A stretch of DNA of 20,300 nt, from positions 1-20,300 of IMG/VR virus record IMGVR_UViG_3300037993_000313; one strand, given 5' to 3'. The first letter of the stretch is position 1. Every line of letters starts with the position of its first letter. Positions 12,160-20,143 of this stretch are shown piece by piece. The notes beneath the pieces were generated by a model. The model saw only the letters and a program-made list of their open reading frames with translations. It did not search any database and was not told the origin of the DNA. This DNA is from a virus. The position numbers were made by a program, and so were the translations under genes.

Positions 12160-13542
12160 TCAGGTGCGGCTCGCCAGCGCGACGAACGGGCTGACGGTGT
12201 TCACGGACCGGCGCGGCGTCAGCGCCTGGCTCCACCACGGCTGTCCGTCCGTGTAGAGCAGGAACCGGAACGCCGTCTCGTTGTAATCGAATCTCAGATG
12301 GATCGAGGCGTCGGCGACGATGCCGCCAGTCTGCGACGCCATCTGATTCGTCCCGATGAGGTACTCCTCGAAGTCGGCCAAGATGATGTCGCCGAGGGTG
12401 CCGCAGGTTTGCGGCTTCTCGCTGAGGATCACCGGGCGGCCGTAGATCGTGCCGTTCGGCGCGGACTCGATGCCGTTGATGCCGTTCGGCTGCCAGACCG
12501 GGATCCCGGCCGTGCCGATCTTCCGGTGCAGCCCTGCGAGCTGCGGGAAGCTGTCCAGCCCGACGAGCCAGATCGCCCGCTTCTGCGAAGCCGGGTTCAA
12601 CCGCGAGAGCATCTTGTCGATGTTCTCTACAACGATCGTTCCGGCCGTCTGTCCGGTTTCCGGCTGCACGGTGACGAGGCACGGAGCTTTCATGATGCCC
12701 ATCGCGCTGTTGGCGCCGTTGCCCCAGATGTTGCGGTCGTCTTCCTCGAACGCGATCGCTTCGCCGAAGAGCTTGAAGAGGAGCGGCTCCAGCGAGATGG
12801 GAGACCACTGCAGGATCGTGTTGTCCACGTAGCAGAGGCCATAAAGCTCCCGGAGCGTGAGCGTGATCTTTTGCAGTTTCGGCATGCTGCCGCTCATCTG
12901 CTGCGTCTTGTCGCGCCCGGCCGGCGTGATGCCGCCGTAGACGGACGAGACGTGCGAGATATCGTTGATGGCCGGGATCTGGATCGAGCCGGACATCATC
13001 GGCACCGCCGTGGCGCGCGGCCGGACGATGCTGTCTTCCAGCGCCCGCTTGAGCAGCGCCTCGCGGAACTCGACCGGGATGAGGAAGCCGCCGAACGAGC
13101 CGACATCCGGCCGCATCTCGTCCGAACCCGGCGCCTTGATGCTCCAGCCGTCGACGTCGAAGTTCTTCGAGGACCACTTCCGGAAGGCTTCCGTCGTCGA
13201 GCCGACCTGCCCGCAGCCCGCCTTGAAGACGTCGTAGGCGAAGTGCGAGAAGCCCTTGAAGCCGCCCTTCCGGTCCGGATCGGCGATCCCGCCGATCACT
13301 TTCGCCTTCTTCATCCGGTTCGCCTTGTCGGCATCCCACTTCTGCTTCTGGTCTTCGAGGAGCTTCTGCTTGAGCTCGGCCTTATACTCCTCGGGCGTCT
13401 GCTCGACGATGCGGTCCGAATCCACCAGCGCCTTCGCCAGGTCCTCATCGAGGTCCTCGATGAACTTCCCGGCCTCGACGTGCAGATCGCCGAAGTCGGT
13501 GTCCACCTTCACGCGGTACGTCTTTCCCGTCGCGGTAGGCAT
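12160..13542 (-). CDS. Major capsid protein (HK97 fold)
   Basis: 460 aa from the ATG at 13542 (MPTATGKTYRVKV), chosen because AAGGA lies nine bases upstream; the ATG at 13551 is too close to that site. Residues 1-130 are charged and helical (EEYKAELKQKLLEDQKQKW), like the delta/scaffold domain cleaved by the prohead protease. Downstream are typical HK97 capsid features: GGFLIPVEFREALLKRALED (the 'GGylVP' start of the shell domain), SGSIQIPAINDIS, ESAPNGTIYGRPVILSE, LGDIILADFEEYLIG and VADASIHLRFDYNETAFRFL. Neighbours are the protease upstream and decoration-type genes downstream. It is expected to be the most abundant product and is flanked by gaps with stem-loops on both sides. Confidence 0.9.
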   Translation of the reverse strand: MPTATGKTYRVKVDTDFGDLHVEAGKFIEDLDEDLAKALVDSDRIVEQTPEEYKAELKQKLLEDQKQKWDADKANRMKKAKVIGGIADPDRKGGFKGFSHFAYDVFKAGCGQVGSTTEAFRKWSSKNFDVDGWSIKAPGSDEMRPDVGSFGGFLIPVEFREALLKRALEDSIVRPRATAVPMMSGSIQIPAINDISHVSSVYGGITPAGRDKTQQMSGSMPKLQKITLTLRELYGLCYVDNTILQWSPISLEPLLFKLFGEAIAFEEDDRNIWGNGANSAMGIMKAPCLVTVQPETGQTAGTIVVENIDKMLSRLNPASQKRAIWLVGLDSFPQLAGLHRKIGTAGIPVWQPNGINGIESAPNGTIYGRPVILSEKPQTCGTLGDIILADFEEYLIGTNQMASQTGGIVADASIHLRFDYNETAFRFLLYTDGQPWWSQALTPRRSVNTVSPFVALASRT

Positions 13543-13798
13543 TGCAGTCATTCCTTTTCGCTAACCGCAATGACCTACGTTCTCCATCGGCCCGAGCCTG
13601 ATCGTTCTCGTGCGCCAAACCGATCTCCGGCCCGCACAAACCGACTGAACGCTCCGATCGAAACAGTCCTTTTCAGCACTACGCCAGTGTGCATGGCAAT
13701 TTCGGCTCTCGGCCGGCCTTCCAAAATGCCACAGGAAGGCCGGAAACCGTTTTAGAACGTTTCGCAAAACGTACCATGCCTAATCGTCCTCTGGCAGC
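13543..13798. other. Intergenic region between protease and major capsid genes
   Basis: 256 bases with no convincing gene. It holds a perfect 10-bp stem (CCGGCCTTCC 13713-13722 with GGAAGGCCGG 13734-13743, 11-base loop) and a palindrome ACGTTT-CGCA-AAACGT at 13757-13772. I looked for -35/-10 pairs on the minus strand and found none I would defend. The capsid ribosome binding site is at its left end. A late promoter or attenuator for the capsid gene would fit here. Confidence 0.6.
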
Positions 13799-15241
13799 TC
13801 AGCGAGCCTTCTGAGCGGCTCCCACGGTCATTTTGCCTCTGAGACGCGCCTGCTCCTCGATTTCGAGCGTTTCCGCATCGCCCACCACCCGCAAAGTCGG
13901 CTTCGCGGGCGGTTCCAGCGCGATAATCTTCGGCATGTGCGCCTTCGGCGGTTCCTGTCCATCCAGGATGCGCATCTTGCCGTCATCCGATTCCGGCTTT
14001 TCCGCCGGCTCGAACTTGATCGGCTTGAGCTTGTGCTCCGTCAGCCATTTCTTCGCCTGCTCGACCGTGAACTTCGCCGCGTCGAATCGGATCGCCTGAA
14101 GCGTCATCGAGTCGTCGCCCTTCAGCTTGCCGAAGATCGCGTGGATGCCTTTCCCGAACTTGTCGTTGATCCGGCGAAATGACTTCTCGTCGAAATCGCC
14201 CGGCTCGCGCATCCTTGCCGCGTGCTCGCTCGGATAGGGTTTCTGGCCGGTCAGGAACGCGCCATCGGCGCCGCAGGGATCGCCTTCGCTCACGCCGCAC
14301 TTCGCGCCGAGGATCTCCGCCGCCTTGTCGGCATCTTCCTGATCGTGCTCGTCCTCGTAATGCTCCTGCGTCGTCGGCATGCCGACCTTCTCGCAGTGCT
14401 CGTTGAGGTGCTCCATGACGTCCGAGGAAGCGCCGTCTTTCACCGCCTGATCGCGCGCCGCCTTCAATCCTTCGACGTGGAGATAGAGCGTTCCGTCCGT
14501 GTGCCGGCCATGCTCGCCTTCCTTCGTCGCGCCCTCGACGTGATGGTGCGCGTACATCCACGTCGGCGGCGCGGTCGGATCGCCCGGATCGGCGAACGCC
14601 TTGCGCGGGAGCTTCGACTGATCCACGTCTTTCCATTCCGGCGGATCGTGATGCTGAGTGTGATCGTGCGTGTGGCCCTTCTCCATCCGTCCGGCCAGCG
14701 CCTTCAATTCCGGCGGAAGCCAGAGTCCCTTGCCGAGCGCCAACCGCAGCGCGTTCGGATTGCTCGGGACCGGGCAAGCCGAGTATTCCAGCATGTCGCA
14801 CTCGTCGTAGATGCGGCGGACGCCGGCCCAATCCGGCCGCGCCTTGAGATCATCCTCGGTCGGCTGATGAAACTTTCCGCCGACGGGCATGAAGCCGATG
14901 GACCACGCCCGGAGAAAATCATCGGCGTAGAGATCGAAGATGCCTTGCGCGAATTCAGTCGCCGCGAACTTCGGCTTCGAGAGCAGACAATCCTTCTGCG
15001 TCTTCTCCCAGAGCGACTTTGCGATCGGCGGCTGATCGTATTTGTGCGCCCAGAGCACCACCGGATTGTTCCGATAATTCTTCAGCCCGATTCCGCGCGG
15101 GAGAATCACCTCATCGTCCCGATCGCGCGTGTCCGTCGAGACTTTCACAGTCAGCGTCTTCTCCGCGCGATCCACATCGTCCACCTTGCCGATGAAGGTC
15201 AAATCCTTCTGCTGCGGCGGCCGCGTCAGTGCGTTGCCCAT
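13799..15241 (-). CDS. Prohead serine protease (S78 family) with His-rich insertion and C-terminal extension
   Basis: 480 aa, ATG at 15241 with AGGAG six bases upstream. The N-terminal third is a caudovirus prohead protease: DDVDRAEKTLTVKVSTDTRD, VVLWAHKYDQPPIAK with the likely catalytic His66, RAWSIGFMPV with the likely catalytic Ser114, and LEYSACPVPSNPNA with an acidic Glu152. It cleaves capsid delta domains during maturation. From about residue 185 comes an unusual region: HTHDHTQHHDPPEWKDVDQS, then WMYAHHHVEGATKEGEHGRH, followed by acidic helix and a Cys-containing segment (GAKCGVSEGDPCGADG). Residues about 365-415 (IRFDAAKFTVEQAKKWLTEH) resemble the XkdF-type conserved segment. It is twice the usual protease length. 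No separate scaffold gene is seen, so the extension may serve that role. Confidence 0.85.
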   Translation of the reverse strand: MGNALTRPPQQKDLTFIGKVDDVDRAEKTLTVKVSTDTRDRDDEVILPRGIGLKNYRNNPVVLWAHKYDQPPIAKSLWEKTQKDCLLSKPKFAATEFAQGIFDLYADDFLRAWSIGFMPVGGKFHQPTEDDLKARPDWAGVRRIYDECDMLEYSACPVPSNPNALRLALGKGLWLPPELKALAGRMEKGHTHDHTQHHDPPEWKDVDQSKLPRKAFADPGDPTAPPTWMYAHHHVEGATKEGEHGRHTDGTLYLHVEGLKAARDQAVKDGASSDVMEHLNEHCEKVGMPTTQEHYEDEHDQEDADKAAEILGAKCGVSEGDPCGADGAFLTGQKPYPSEHAARMREPGDFDEKSFRRINDKFGKGIHAIFGKLKGDDSMTLQAIRFDAAKFTVEQAKKWLTEHKLKPIKFEPAEKPESDDGKMRILDGQEPPKAHMPKIIALEPPAKPTLRVVGDAETLEIEEQARLRGKMTVGAAQKAR

Positions 15242-15250
15242 CTCGTTCTC

Positions 15251-17464
15251 CTAAGCTGCAACGTGTTTCCAATGCCGGAATGCGATCCGGATCAGCATCT
15301 TCTCTCCAATGAGCACCGGCTCCAGCGCGCAGATGCAACGCGGATGGAGCGGCGGATGTGGCACGTCGGAATAGTCGCAGCGCATGTCGCCGCCGTCCGC
15401 GCCCGCGAGGATGTCGCCCTTCGCGGCGAATACTTCGCCAAGCTTCATCATCTCGCTGTCGGGACCGTATTGCTCCGCGAGCGCCCGGCAGAATTCGCAC
15501 GCGGCCGGATCCGCATCCCAGTAATAGCCTGCGACCTGGCCGGACATCTTCCACGCCTCGACCGTGCCCGCATTCAGCGCGCGCGAGCCTTCGGTCTCAG
15601 CGATCGTCAGTGATCGCGACCGTTCGGCGTAATCGAAGACGCCGTTGATCCCGTCCGCGATCTCCTTATACGTCTGCCCTTCGCCGAGTCCCTGCTTGAG
15701 GACCTGCCGCACCTGGTCATACGTAGTCTCGTTGACGGCGTGCGAGAAGCGGAACGTATAATCGTCCAGGAAGCTCTGCACTTCCGGGCGCGCGATGTCG
15801 AAGCTGATCTGTGCGCCGATCTGTTCCGCGCCGGCGGCCGCGCCGGCTTTGATGTCCTGCTGGAGCAGATCGCGCGTGCCCTTCATGAACCGCTTCACCC
15901 ATTCGTTCTGTTCTTTGAGGTCGAACAGCTTGCGGTCCGCGGACATGATCCGCGCGTAGGATGCTTCGGCGAGGACCTCTTTGCGCTGCTCGGCGAAGAG
16001 CGCCCGCAATCGCCGCGCCAGGCGCTCCTCATTCGCGGATGCTTTGATCGCCTTCCGGGATGTCGGCGTAAAGATCGAAGCGCGGACGATCCGCACCTGA
16101 TCGCCTTCCGGATTGCGCGGCTGCGCGGGCGGCGCGGAGAACGCCGCCGGCGCGCGCTCAACCAACTGCCCGTCGAGCGCCGGATCCGCTTCAAGGTCGA
16201 ATATTTTGCGGACCTCATTGACATAAACGATGCCACTCGTCTGCGCCATCGCCTGGCCCTTTTGCAGGTTATAGGCGCGGTCCGGCGGCACCGGATTATC
16301 GAACGCGAAAAACAGATCGTCGTCAAAGCGCGAAATGAAGTCACGGTTCAGGCGGCCTTCGACGCGCCTGCACTGGGGCAAAATCGCGTCGCGCATGAAT
16401 GCGATGTCGCCCTGGACGGCGGAAGCGTCGGGCTTGGAGAGATCGAGCTTCGTCAGCGGAACGTGATAACACGCCGCGATTTCTTCCTTGCTCACCTTGC
16501 GGTCGGCGAGCGCCGCGAGCATCCGCATGTTCCCCATCATCGCCTCGAACTTGACCTTGAACGGCGCGATGGCGACCTTGCCGGCGTTCAGCGTGCCGGC
16601 GTACTTCTGATTCCAGATTTCCATCAGCCGTTTCCGCTGATCCTCATCAAGCCCCTCCTCTTCGGGCGATAGGATTCCGGCAGGCACGGCATTATTTTTG
16701 AAAAAGCGATCCGTGTAATCCTCGATGGTGGACTGGATCATCGTTCCGCCGTAAGCGGCGTGGCCCGCTCCATAGCCGAGGATCTGATGGATCGGGCTCG
16801 GCTGCCGAAAGAAGATCACCTCGTCCGTCTCGAAGACCGCCTGATTCGGCAGGAAGCCGAAGACATATTCATAGACTTCACCGGCGCGCGTCCAGTGCGG
16901 CCAGGTGTATTGGCTCGGCAAGACGGTGAACGCGCGGGGCAATCCATTGTGATCGAGATCGAGCGCCCAGAACGCCATCCCGCAGAGGTCAATATAAGTC
17001 GAGGTCAGCTCGATCGCGGAGAAGAAATCCCAACCCTCATTCACGTAATAAAGCGTGTCGAGCGAGGGATGCTCCATGACTTCGACGACCTCATCGGCGC
17101 CAGTGATGTACTTCTTGAGGCTGGAATCTCCGGCGAGATATTTCTGCTGCGCATTGCTGATCGCCTTGTGCGGGAAGAGCATTTTCTCCGCCGACTTCCG
17201 CGCGTAATACAGCCGGAGCGGAACCGTGGCGACGGCAATCGCCCGGATGTTCGCGCAGGCGTAGGTCCACGAACGGTATTGCCGGATCAGTTCCAGCGCG
17301 CGCTGCGGGATCCGCTCGCCGACGAATCCCTGCTGCCAATACTGGAAGATCGGATACCAGCCGTCAACGGAATCGAAGCTGACCTGGCCGCGGTCGAGCG
17401 ACTTCTGCTCTGCCGGAATGATCTTCACGCCGGCGCGTTCGAGAAGTGCGAGTTTATCGCTCAT
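15251..17464 (-). CDS. Portal protein fused to MuF-type minor head protein
   Basis: 737 aa from the ATG at 17464, which overlaps the terminase stop by four bases (ATGA); the ATG at 17473 would leave no room for a ribosome binding site. Residues 1-430 are a HK97-family portal (SWTYACANIRAIAVATVPLR, MAFWALDLDHNGLPRAFTVL, EVIFFRQPSPIHQILGYGAG, YHVPLTKLDLS). The portal forms the packaging ring and connector. Residues about 475-580 are helical linker. Residues 580-725 are a phage Mu F-type domain: TIAETEGSRALNAG, then YYWDADPAACEFCRAL with C656 and C659, and VPHPPLHPRCICALEPV with H707, C710 and C712, probable zinc ligands. The domain normally belongs to a separate minor head protein. Nothing resembling a C-terminal toxin follows it. 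Ends with TAG inside the next ribosome binding site. Confidence 0.85.
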   Translation of the reverse strand: MSDKLALLERAGVKIIPAEQKSLDRGQVSFDSVDGWYPIFQYWQQGFVGERIPQRALELIRQYRSWTYACANIRAIAVATVPLRLYYARKSAEKMLFPHKAISNAQQKYLAGDSSLKKYITGADEVVEVMEHPSLDTLYYVNEGWDFFSAIELTSTYIDLCGMAFWALDLDHNGLPRAFTVLPSQYTWPHWTRAGEVYEYVFGFLPNQAVFETDEVIFFRQPSPIHQILGYGAGHAAYGGTMIQSTIEDYTDRFFKNNAVPAGILSPEEEGLDEDQRKRLMEIWNQKYAGTLNAGKVAIAPFKVKFEAMMGNMRMLAALADRKVSKEEIAACYHVPLTKLDLSKPDASAVQGDIAFMRDAILPQCRRVEGRLNRDFISRFDDDLFFAFDNPVPPDRAYNLQKGQAMAQTSGIVYVNEVRKIFDLEADPALDGQLVERAPAAFSAPPAQPRNPEGDQVRIVRASIFTPTSRKAIKASANEERLARRLRALFAEQRKEVLAEASYARIMSADRKLFDLKEQNEWVKRFMKGTRDLLQQDIKAGAAAGAEQIGAQISFDIARPEVQSFLDDYTFRFSHAVNETTYDQVRQVLKQGLGEGQTYKEIADGINGVFDYAERSRSLTIAETEGSRALNAGTVEAWKMSGQVAGYYWDADPAACEFCRALAEQYGPDSEMMKLGEVFAAKGDILAGADGGDMRCDYSDVPHPPLHPRCICALEPVLIGEKMLIRIAFRHWKHVAA

Positions 17465-19221
17465 CGTTGCCATCCCTTCGGCGCCGGCGTCGCCGCGTCT
17501 CCGCCGAGGATCAGGAATTCCAGGCTCACCGCCGCGCGGCGGATCAGACCGGCCAGTTTATCGTAGGCATCCGCGAGCCGCTGATGGTCAACCGCCTTCG
17601 TCCAGATGTACCGCTCGCCGCTCGGACTTTCGATTAGGACGCGCTTCGGCGCCTTCATCTGCTTGTAATACTCGCCCTGGATCAGCTTGTCGGCCGCGCG
17701 CGGGAGCCAGTTGCGGCGGTTGAGGATGTCGCTCGTCGCCGCGTCGAGCAGGCCGGTCCGGTCCACGCGGACCGTGCCTTCCTTCTCGTCCTTCTTCGGC
17801 TCCCGGATGGATTCCCCGGCGGCGAAGTCGCAGCGCCAGACGACGTTGCGCGGCGCCATCTTCTGGAACTCGATGGCCAATCGCGTTTCGGGCCGCGCGT
17901 CAATGACGCAGCTCGTGACATGGAACCTCTTGATGAGATCGAGGCACGGCTCCGGCCCGTTGAACCGGCCGATCAGCCGCGCACGGCGAATGCCCGGCTC
18001 CGGCGCGTCGGAAATTCTGACATCCCAGGTGCGCCCAACGTCGATTCCCATCGTGCAGGGACCCTCGGCGTTCTGCGCGAGATCGAAATCCTTCGCACAT
18101 CCGTTCAGCAGATCATCGGTCAGCGTCGAGCCGGCCGGCGAATAGGACAGGCCGAGCAGCGAATTGAAGACGCGCGCCGTCTCGCTCGGATCGCCGTCCG
18201 CCCCGCACCAGGCCAGATAAATATCCCGGACCTGGCTGCGCGCGGCCATGAGCTTCGAGATGTGCCAGCCGGTGATCGCGTGGCCCGGATTCATCGCATG
18301 CCAGCCGCAGAATTTCCCGTCGCGTTCGAGCCGGTCAAGCGCCGCGCCGCACTTCACGCAATAGCAGCCGATGTCGCGGTCGAGATGTTTTTGCCAAGCC
18401 GCATCTCGCAGCTCGTACCGCCTGATCTCGCCCTTGTCGTCGCGCTCGACGCGCAGAACGTTGGCAAAAAAGTCGAGCGTCTGCCACGTCGCGCAGGCGC
18501 GGCACTTGACCTGCCATTCGCGCTGGTCGGATTCCAGGAATCGCGCGGAGATCCCGAATTCGTTGTGCGTCGGATTGCCGACATCAATCCGGCGGCGGAA
18601 GCGCTTGTCGGTGCCTTCGAGCCGGTCCGGCGCCATGACCAGGTTATCCTGGTCGCACTTGTCCACCTCGTCCACGATCAGCGTCTCGGCCGCGATCTCG
18701 ACGAAGGACCGCTCCGTATCGGCGCTGACGAAGTAGATGGAGCCGGGGCCGAAGTTCTTGAAGCCCTTGTTGTCCACGTTTCCGATTGCTTCGTACATCA
18801 TCTGCTGGTAACGCGGCACGAGCAGCATCGCGCGATTGACGCGCTGATCCACGAAGCGATTGCGGACATCGAAGGTCGGCAGAACGTAGAGCACGACGCG
18901 CCCGGCGGCGGCATCGGCAAGCGTGGTAATGATATTGAATTCCGAGATGCCGCATTGGACCGATTTCATCAGCACTTTTACTTCCGAGTCGTCGTCGTAG
19001 ATCGGCCAGAGCCAGGGTTCGGAGAAATCGAGCGGGCGGCCCTTGGTCGAGACATGGCATTCACGTGCGAACTCCAGCCGGAGTTTGCGCGAGAGCGCCA
19101 GGCGGTCGCCTTCGGGCGCGATGGCGGCGCGCGGACGGGCCGAGAGGATATCCCTCTCGGCCTCGTCCAGGGCGGCGATTCCGCACGCGCGCGCGTTTTC
19201 CATTTCAGCCGTTGCGATCAT
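17461..19221 (-). CDS. terL: Terminase large subunit, lambda GpA-like
   Basis: 586 aa, ATG at 19221 overlapping the upstream TGA by one base (TGATG). Motor domain: Walker A-like KSVQCGIS at residues 86-93 and Walker B LIVDEVDK at 181-188. A zinc-binding insert follows, with C240/C243 (VKCRACATW) and C288/C291 (CYCVKCGAAL), a feature of the GpA family. Nuclease domain: GIDVGRTWD (D394), CVIDAR (D441) and an acidic/His pair late in the protein (KAVDHQRLADAYDKL). It packages genomic DNA into the prohead using ATP and cuts it at the end. The upstream neighbour is a small holin-like gene, not a recognisable small terminase. Confidence 0.93.
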   Translation of the reverse strand: MIATAEMENARACGIAALDEAERDILSARPRAAIAPEGDRLALSRKLRLEFARECHVSTKGRPLDFSEPWLWPIYDDDSEVKVLMKSVQCGISEFNIITTLADAAAGRVVLYVLPTFDVRNRFVDQRVNRAMLLVPRYQQMMYEAIGNVDNKGFKNFGPGSIYFVSADTERSFVEIAAETLIVDEVDKCDQDNLVMAPDRLEGTDKRFRRRIDVGNPTHNEFGISARFLESDQREWQVKCRACATWQTLDFFANVLRVERDDKGEIRRYELRDAAWQKHLDRDIGCYCVKCGAALDRLERDGKFCGWHAMNPGHAITGWHISKLMAARSQVRDIYLAWCGADGDPSETARVFNSLLGLSYSPAGSTLTDDLLNGCAKDFDLAQNAEGPCTMGIDVGRTWDVRISDAPEPGIRRARLIGRFNGPEPCLDLIKRFHVTSCVIDARPETRLAIEFQKMAPRNVVWRCDFAAGESIREPKKDEKEGTVRVDRTGLLDAATSDILNRRNWLPRAADKLIQGEYYKQMKAPKRVLIESPSGERYIWTKAVDHQRLADAYDKLAGLIRRAAVSLEFLILGGDAATPAPKGWQR

Positions 19222-19511
19222 CAGCTTCCCGTTGTCTTAACCGGTGAAAGGGCCGGACCGGGCGGCGCGGGCGGCGTCAGGGGCGTAGTTCCCGGATGGT
19301 CCGCCACGAGCACATGCACGACAATCCCGACAAGTGCCTCGAACGCGACGGCTGGCGCTCCGAGAACTTCCGCGAGGATTTTCTCGGCGATTAGGGCGTT
19401 GCCCTTTGCCGTCGCCTCCTTGATGAGGATGACCTGCCGCAGAGCAGCGGCCGCTCCGTAAACTACGGCCGTCCCGATGACCGTCAGAACAATTACGAGC
19501 CATGTTGGCAT
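19221..19511 (-). CDS. Holin-like small membrane protein
   Basis: 96 aa, ATG at 19511 with a near-perfect Shine-Dalgarno (AAAGGAGGT, 19521-19529) nine bases upstream. Residues 3-24 form one transmembrane helix (TWLVIVLTVIGTAVVYGAAA), then a helix with KEATAKGNALIAEKILAEVL, a second hydrophobic stretch (AVAFEALVGIVVHVLVA), and a Pro-rich tail (TTPLTPPAPPGPALSPVK). Small proteins with this shape next to a terminase or lysis cassette are often holins or packaging-associated membrane proteins; I cannot assign a family. The same frame is open far upstream without a stop, but the strong binding site marks this start. It overlaps the terminase start by one base. Confidence 0.75.
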   Translation of the reverse strand: MPTWLVIVLTVIGTAVVYGAAAALRQVILIKEATAKGNALIAEKILAEVLGAPAVAFEALVGIVVHVLVADHPGTTPLTPPAPPGPALSPVKTTGS

Positions 19512-19520
19512 GTGTTTCTC

Positions 19521-19529
19521 ACCTCCTTT
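19521..19529 (-). promoter_or_regulatory. Strong Shine-Dalgarno deciding the 19511 start
   Basis: AAAGGAGGT on the minus strand, nine bases upstream of the ATG at 19511-19509 and directly after the TAA of the membrane frame (19534-19532). It separates the holin-like gene from the open frame that runs through it from the lipoprotein. Confidence 0.85.
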
Positions 19530-19531
19530 CG

Positions 19532-19798
19532 TTATTGGAGCGGAATCGCTCCCTTGAGCAGCAGGTACGGGCCGCCCACCATGAGGACCAGTCCCGCCGC
19601 GTACATTCCCAGCACCATCAGGCACACTACCAAGCTTTCCCACCAAGTTGCCGCCGCTCCCTTGGATGACAGGAGCAACAGCATCAGCAGGATTCCCAGG
19701 ATGGTAAGTATCAACCCCAAGGCAATGGACGCGCCAACCGTCAGTGCTTTCAGCCAGCCAGGACTCAAGCCGAAACTGGTTCTGCGTGATGTTCGCAA
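19532..19798 (-). CDS. Two-helix membrane segment, +1 to lipoprotein frame
   Basis: Open frame from a TTG at 19798 to TAA at 19534-19532. The credible part starts about 19753 (LKALTVGASIALGLILTILG) and contains two hydrophobic helices, the second after WWESL (VVCLMVLGMYAAGLVLMVGG). It ends seven bases before the binding site of the next gene. The TTG has only a weak AAAGCGGGGA in front. The preceding residues (RTSRRTSFG) look like a shadow of the lipoprotein frame, so the segment may be the C-terminal end of the lipoprotein reached by a +1 shift, giving about 189 residues in total, or an overlapping gene with an unusual start. Unrecognised function. Confidence 0.6.
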   Translation of the reverse strand: MRTSRRTSFGLSPGWLKALTVGASIALGLILTILGILLMLLLLSSKGAAATWWESLVVCLMVLGMYAAGLVLMVGGPYLLLKGAIPLQ

Positions 19799-20102
19799 TC
19801 CCCGCTTTCACTGTGCCAACGTCGGACGCAGTCGCCGCGTTGACCTTCATCATCGTGTCGAGATTCCCTGCGATCTTCGCCTGTTGCGCATCCGTGTTCT
19901 GCTGCGACTTCTGGATCGCCTGAATCGCCACCGTATTCTGCTGCGCGATGGCGAGCGTTTGCGCGGTCACGTCATTCAGTTTCGCCGCCGATGACGTATC
20001 CGGCGCGATCTTCTGCGTCTGATCCAACTTCTGCGCCGGCCCACCCAGGCACCCCGCCATGATCGCCACGACCACGAATGCCAAGAATGCGATTCGCTTC
20101 AC
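19755..20102 (-). CDS. Coiled-coil lipoprotein, frame crosses into neighbour
   Basis: Starts at GTG 20102, with GGAGGG at 20109-20114 six bases upstream. Residues 1-17 are a signal peptide and lipobox (MKRIAFLAFVVVAIMAGC, lipidated Cys18). Residues about 30-116 are a Gln/Ala/Asp-rich coiled-coil-like helix (AQTLAIAQQNTVAIQAIQKS, ending ANITQNQFRLESWL). The frame has no stop until 19221; beyond codon 116 (position 19755) it becomes shadow sequence opposite the two-helix membrane frame. Natural endings are a +1 shift into that frame or a gene disrupted by a one-base insertion. A lipoprotein beside membrane proteins suggests a lysis (spanin-like) or envelope role, by analogy only. Confidence 0.65.
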
Positions 20103-20108
20103 GGCACG

Positions 20109-20114
20109 CCCTCC
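20109..20114 (-). promoter_or_regulatory. Ribosome binding site deciding the GTG start at 20102
   Basis: GGAGGG on the minus strand, six bases before GTG at 20102-20100. It supports a non-ATG start for the lipoprotein and rejects the longer open frame beginning at 20174. Confidence 0.75.
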
Positions 20115-20143
20115 ACAAAAATTACTTCGGCAGAGATTCCCGG

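Noticed and set aside
10957-13755. Plus-strand open frame of 932 codons opposite the capsid gene
   Set aside because: It runs antisense through the capsid, decoration and intergenic regions, is Arg/Asp/His-heavy as shadow frames in GC-rich DNA are, and has no domain or binding site. The minus-strand genes have recognisable domains.
13543-13798. Late promoter for the capsid gene
   Set aside because: No convincing -35/-10 pair with normal spacing is visible on the minus strand, and phage late promoters can be non-standard.
15251-17464. MuF-linked polymorphic toxin
   Set aside because: The protein ends shortly after the HPRCIC motif, with no room for a toxin domain, and no immunity-like gene follows.
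3941-17464. Genome-wide amber recoding as the favoured explanation of the internal TAG
   Set aside because: TAG also stands at believable gene ends: after the tail tube and inside the protease ribosome binding site. Standard stop use is simpler, and no suppressor tRNA is in the window.
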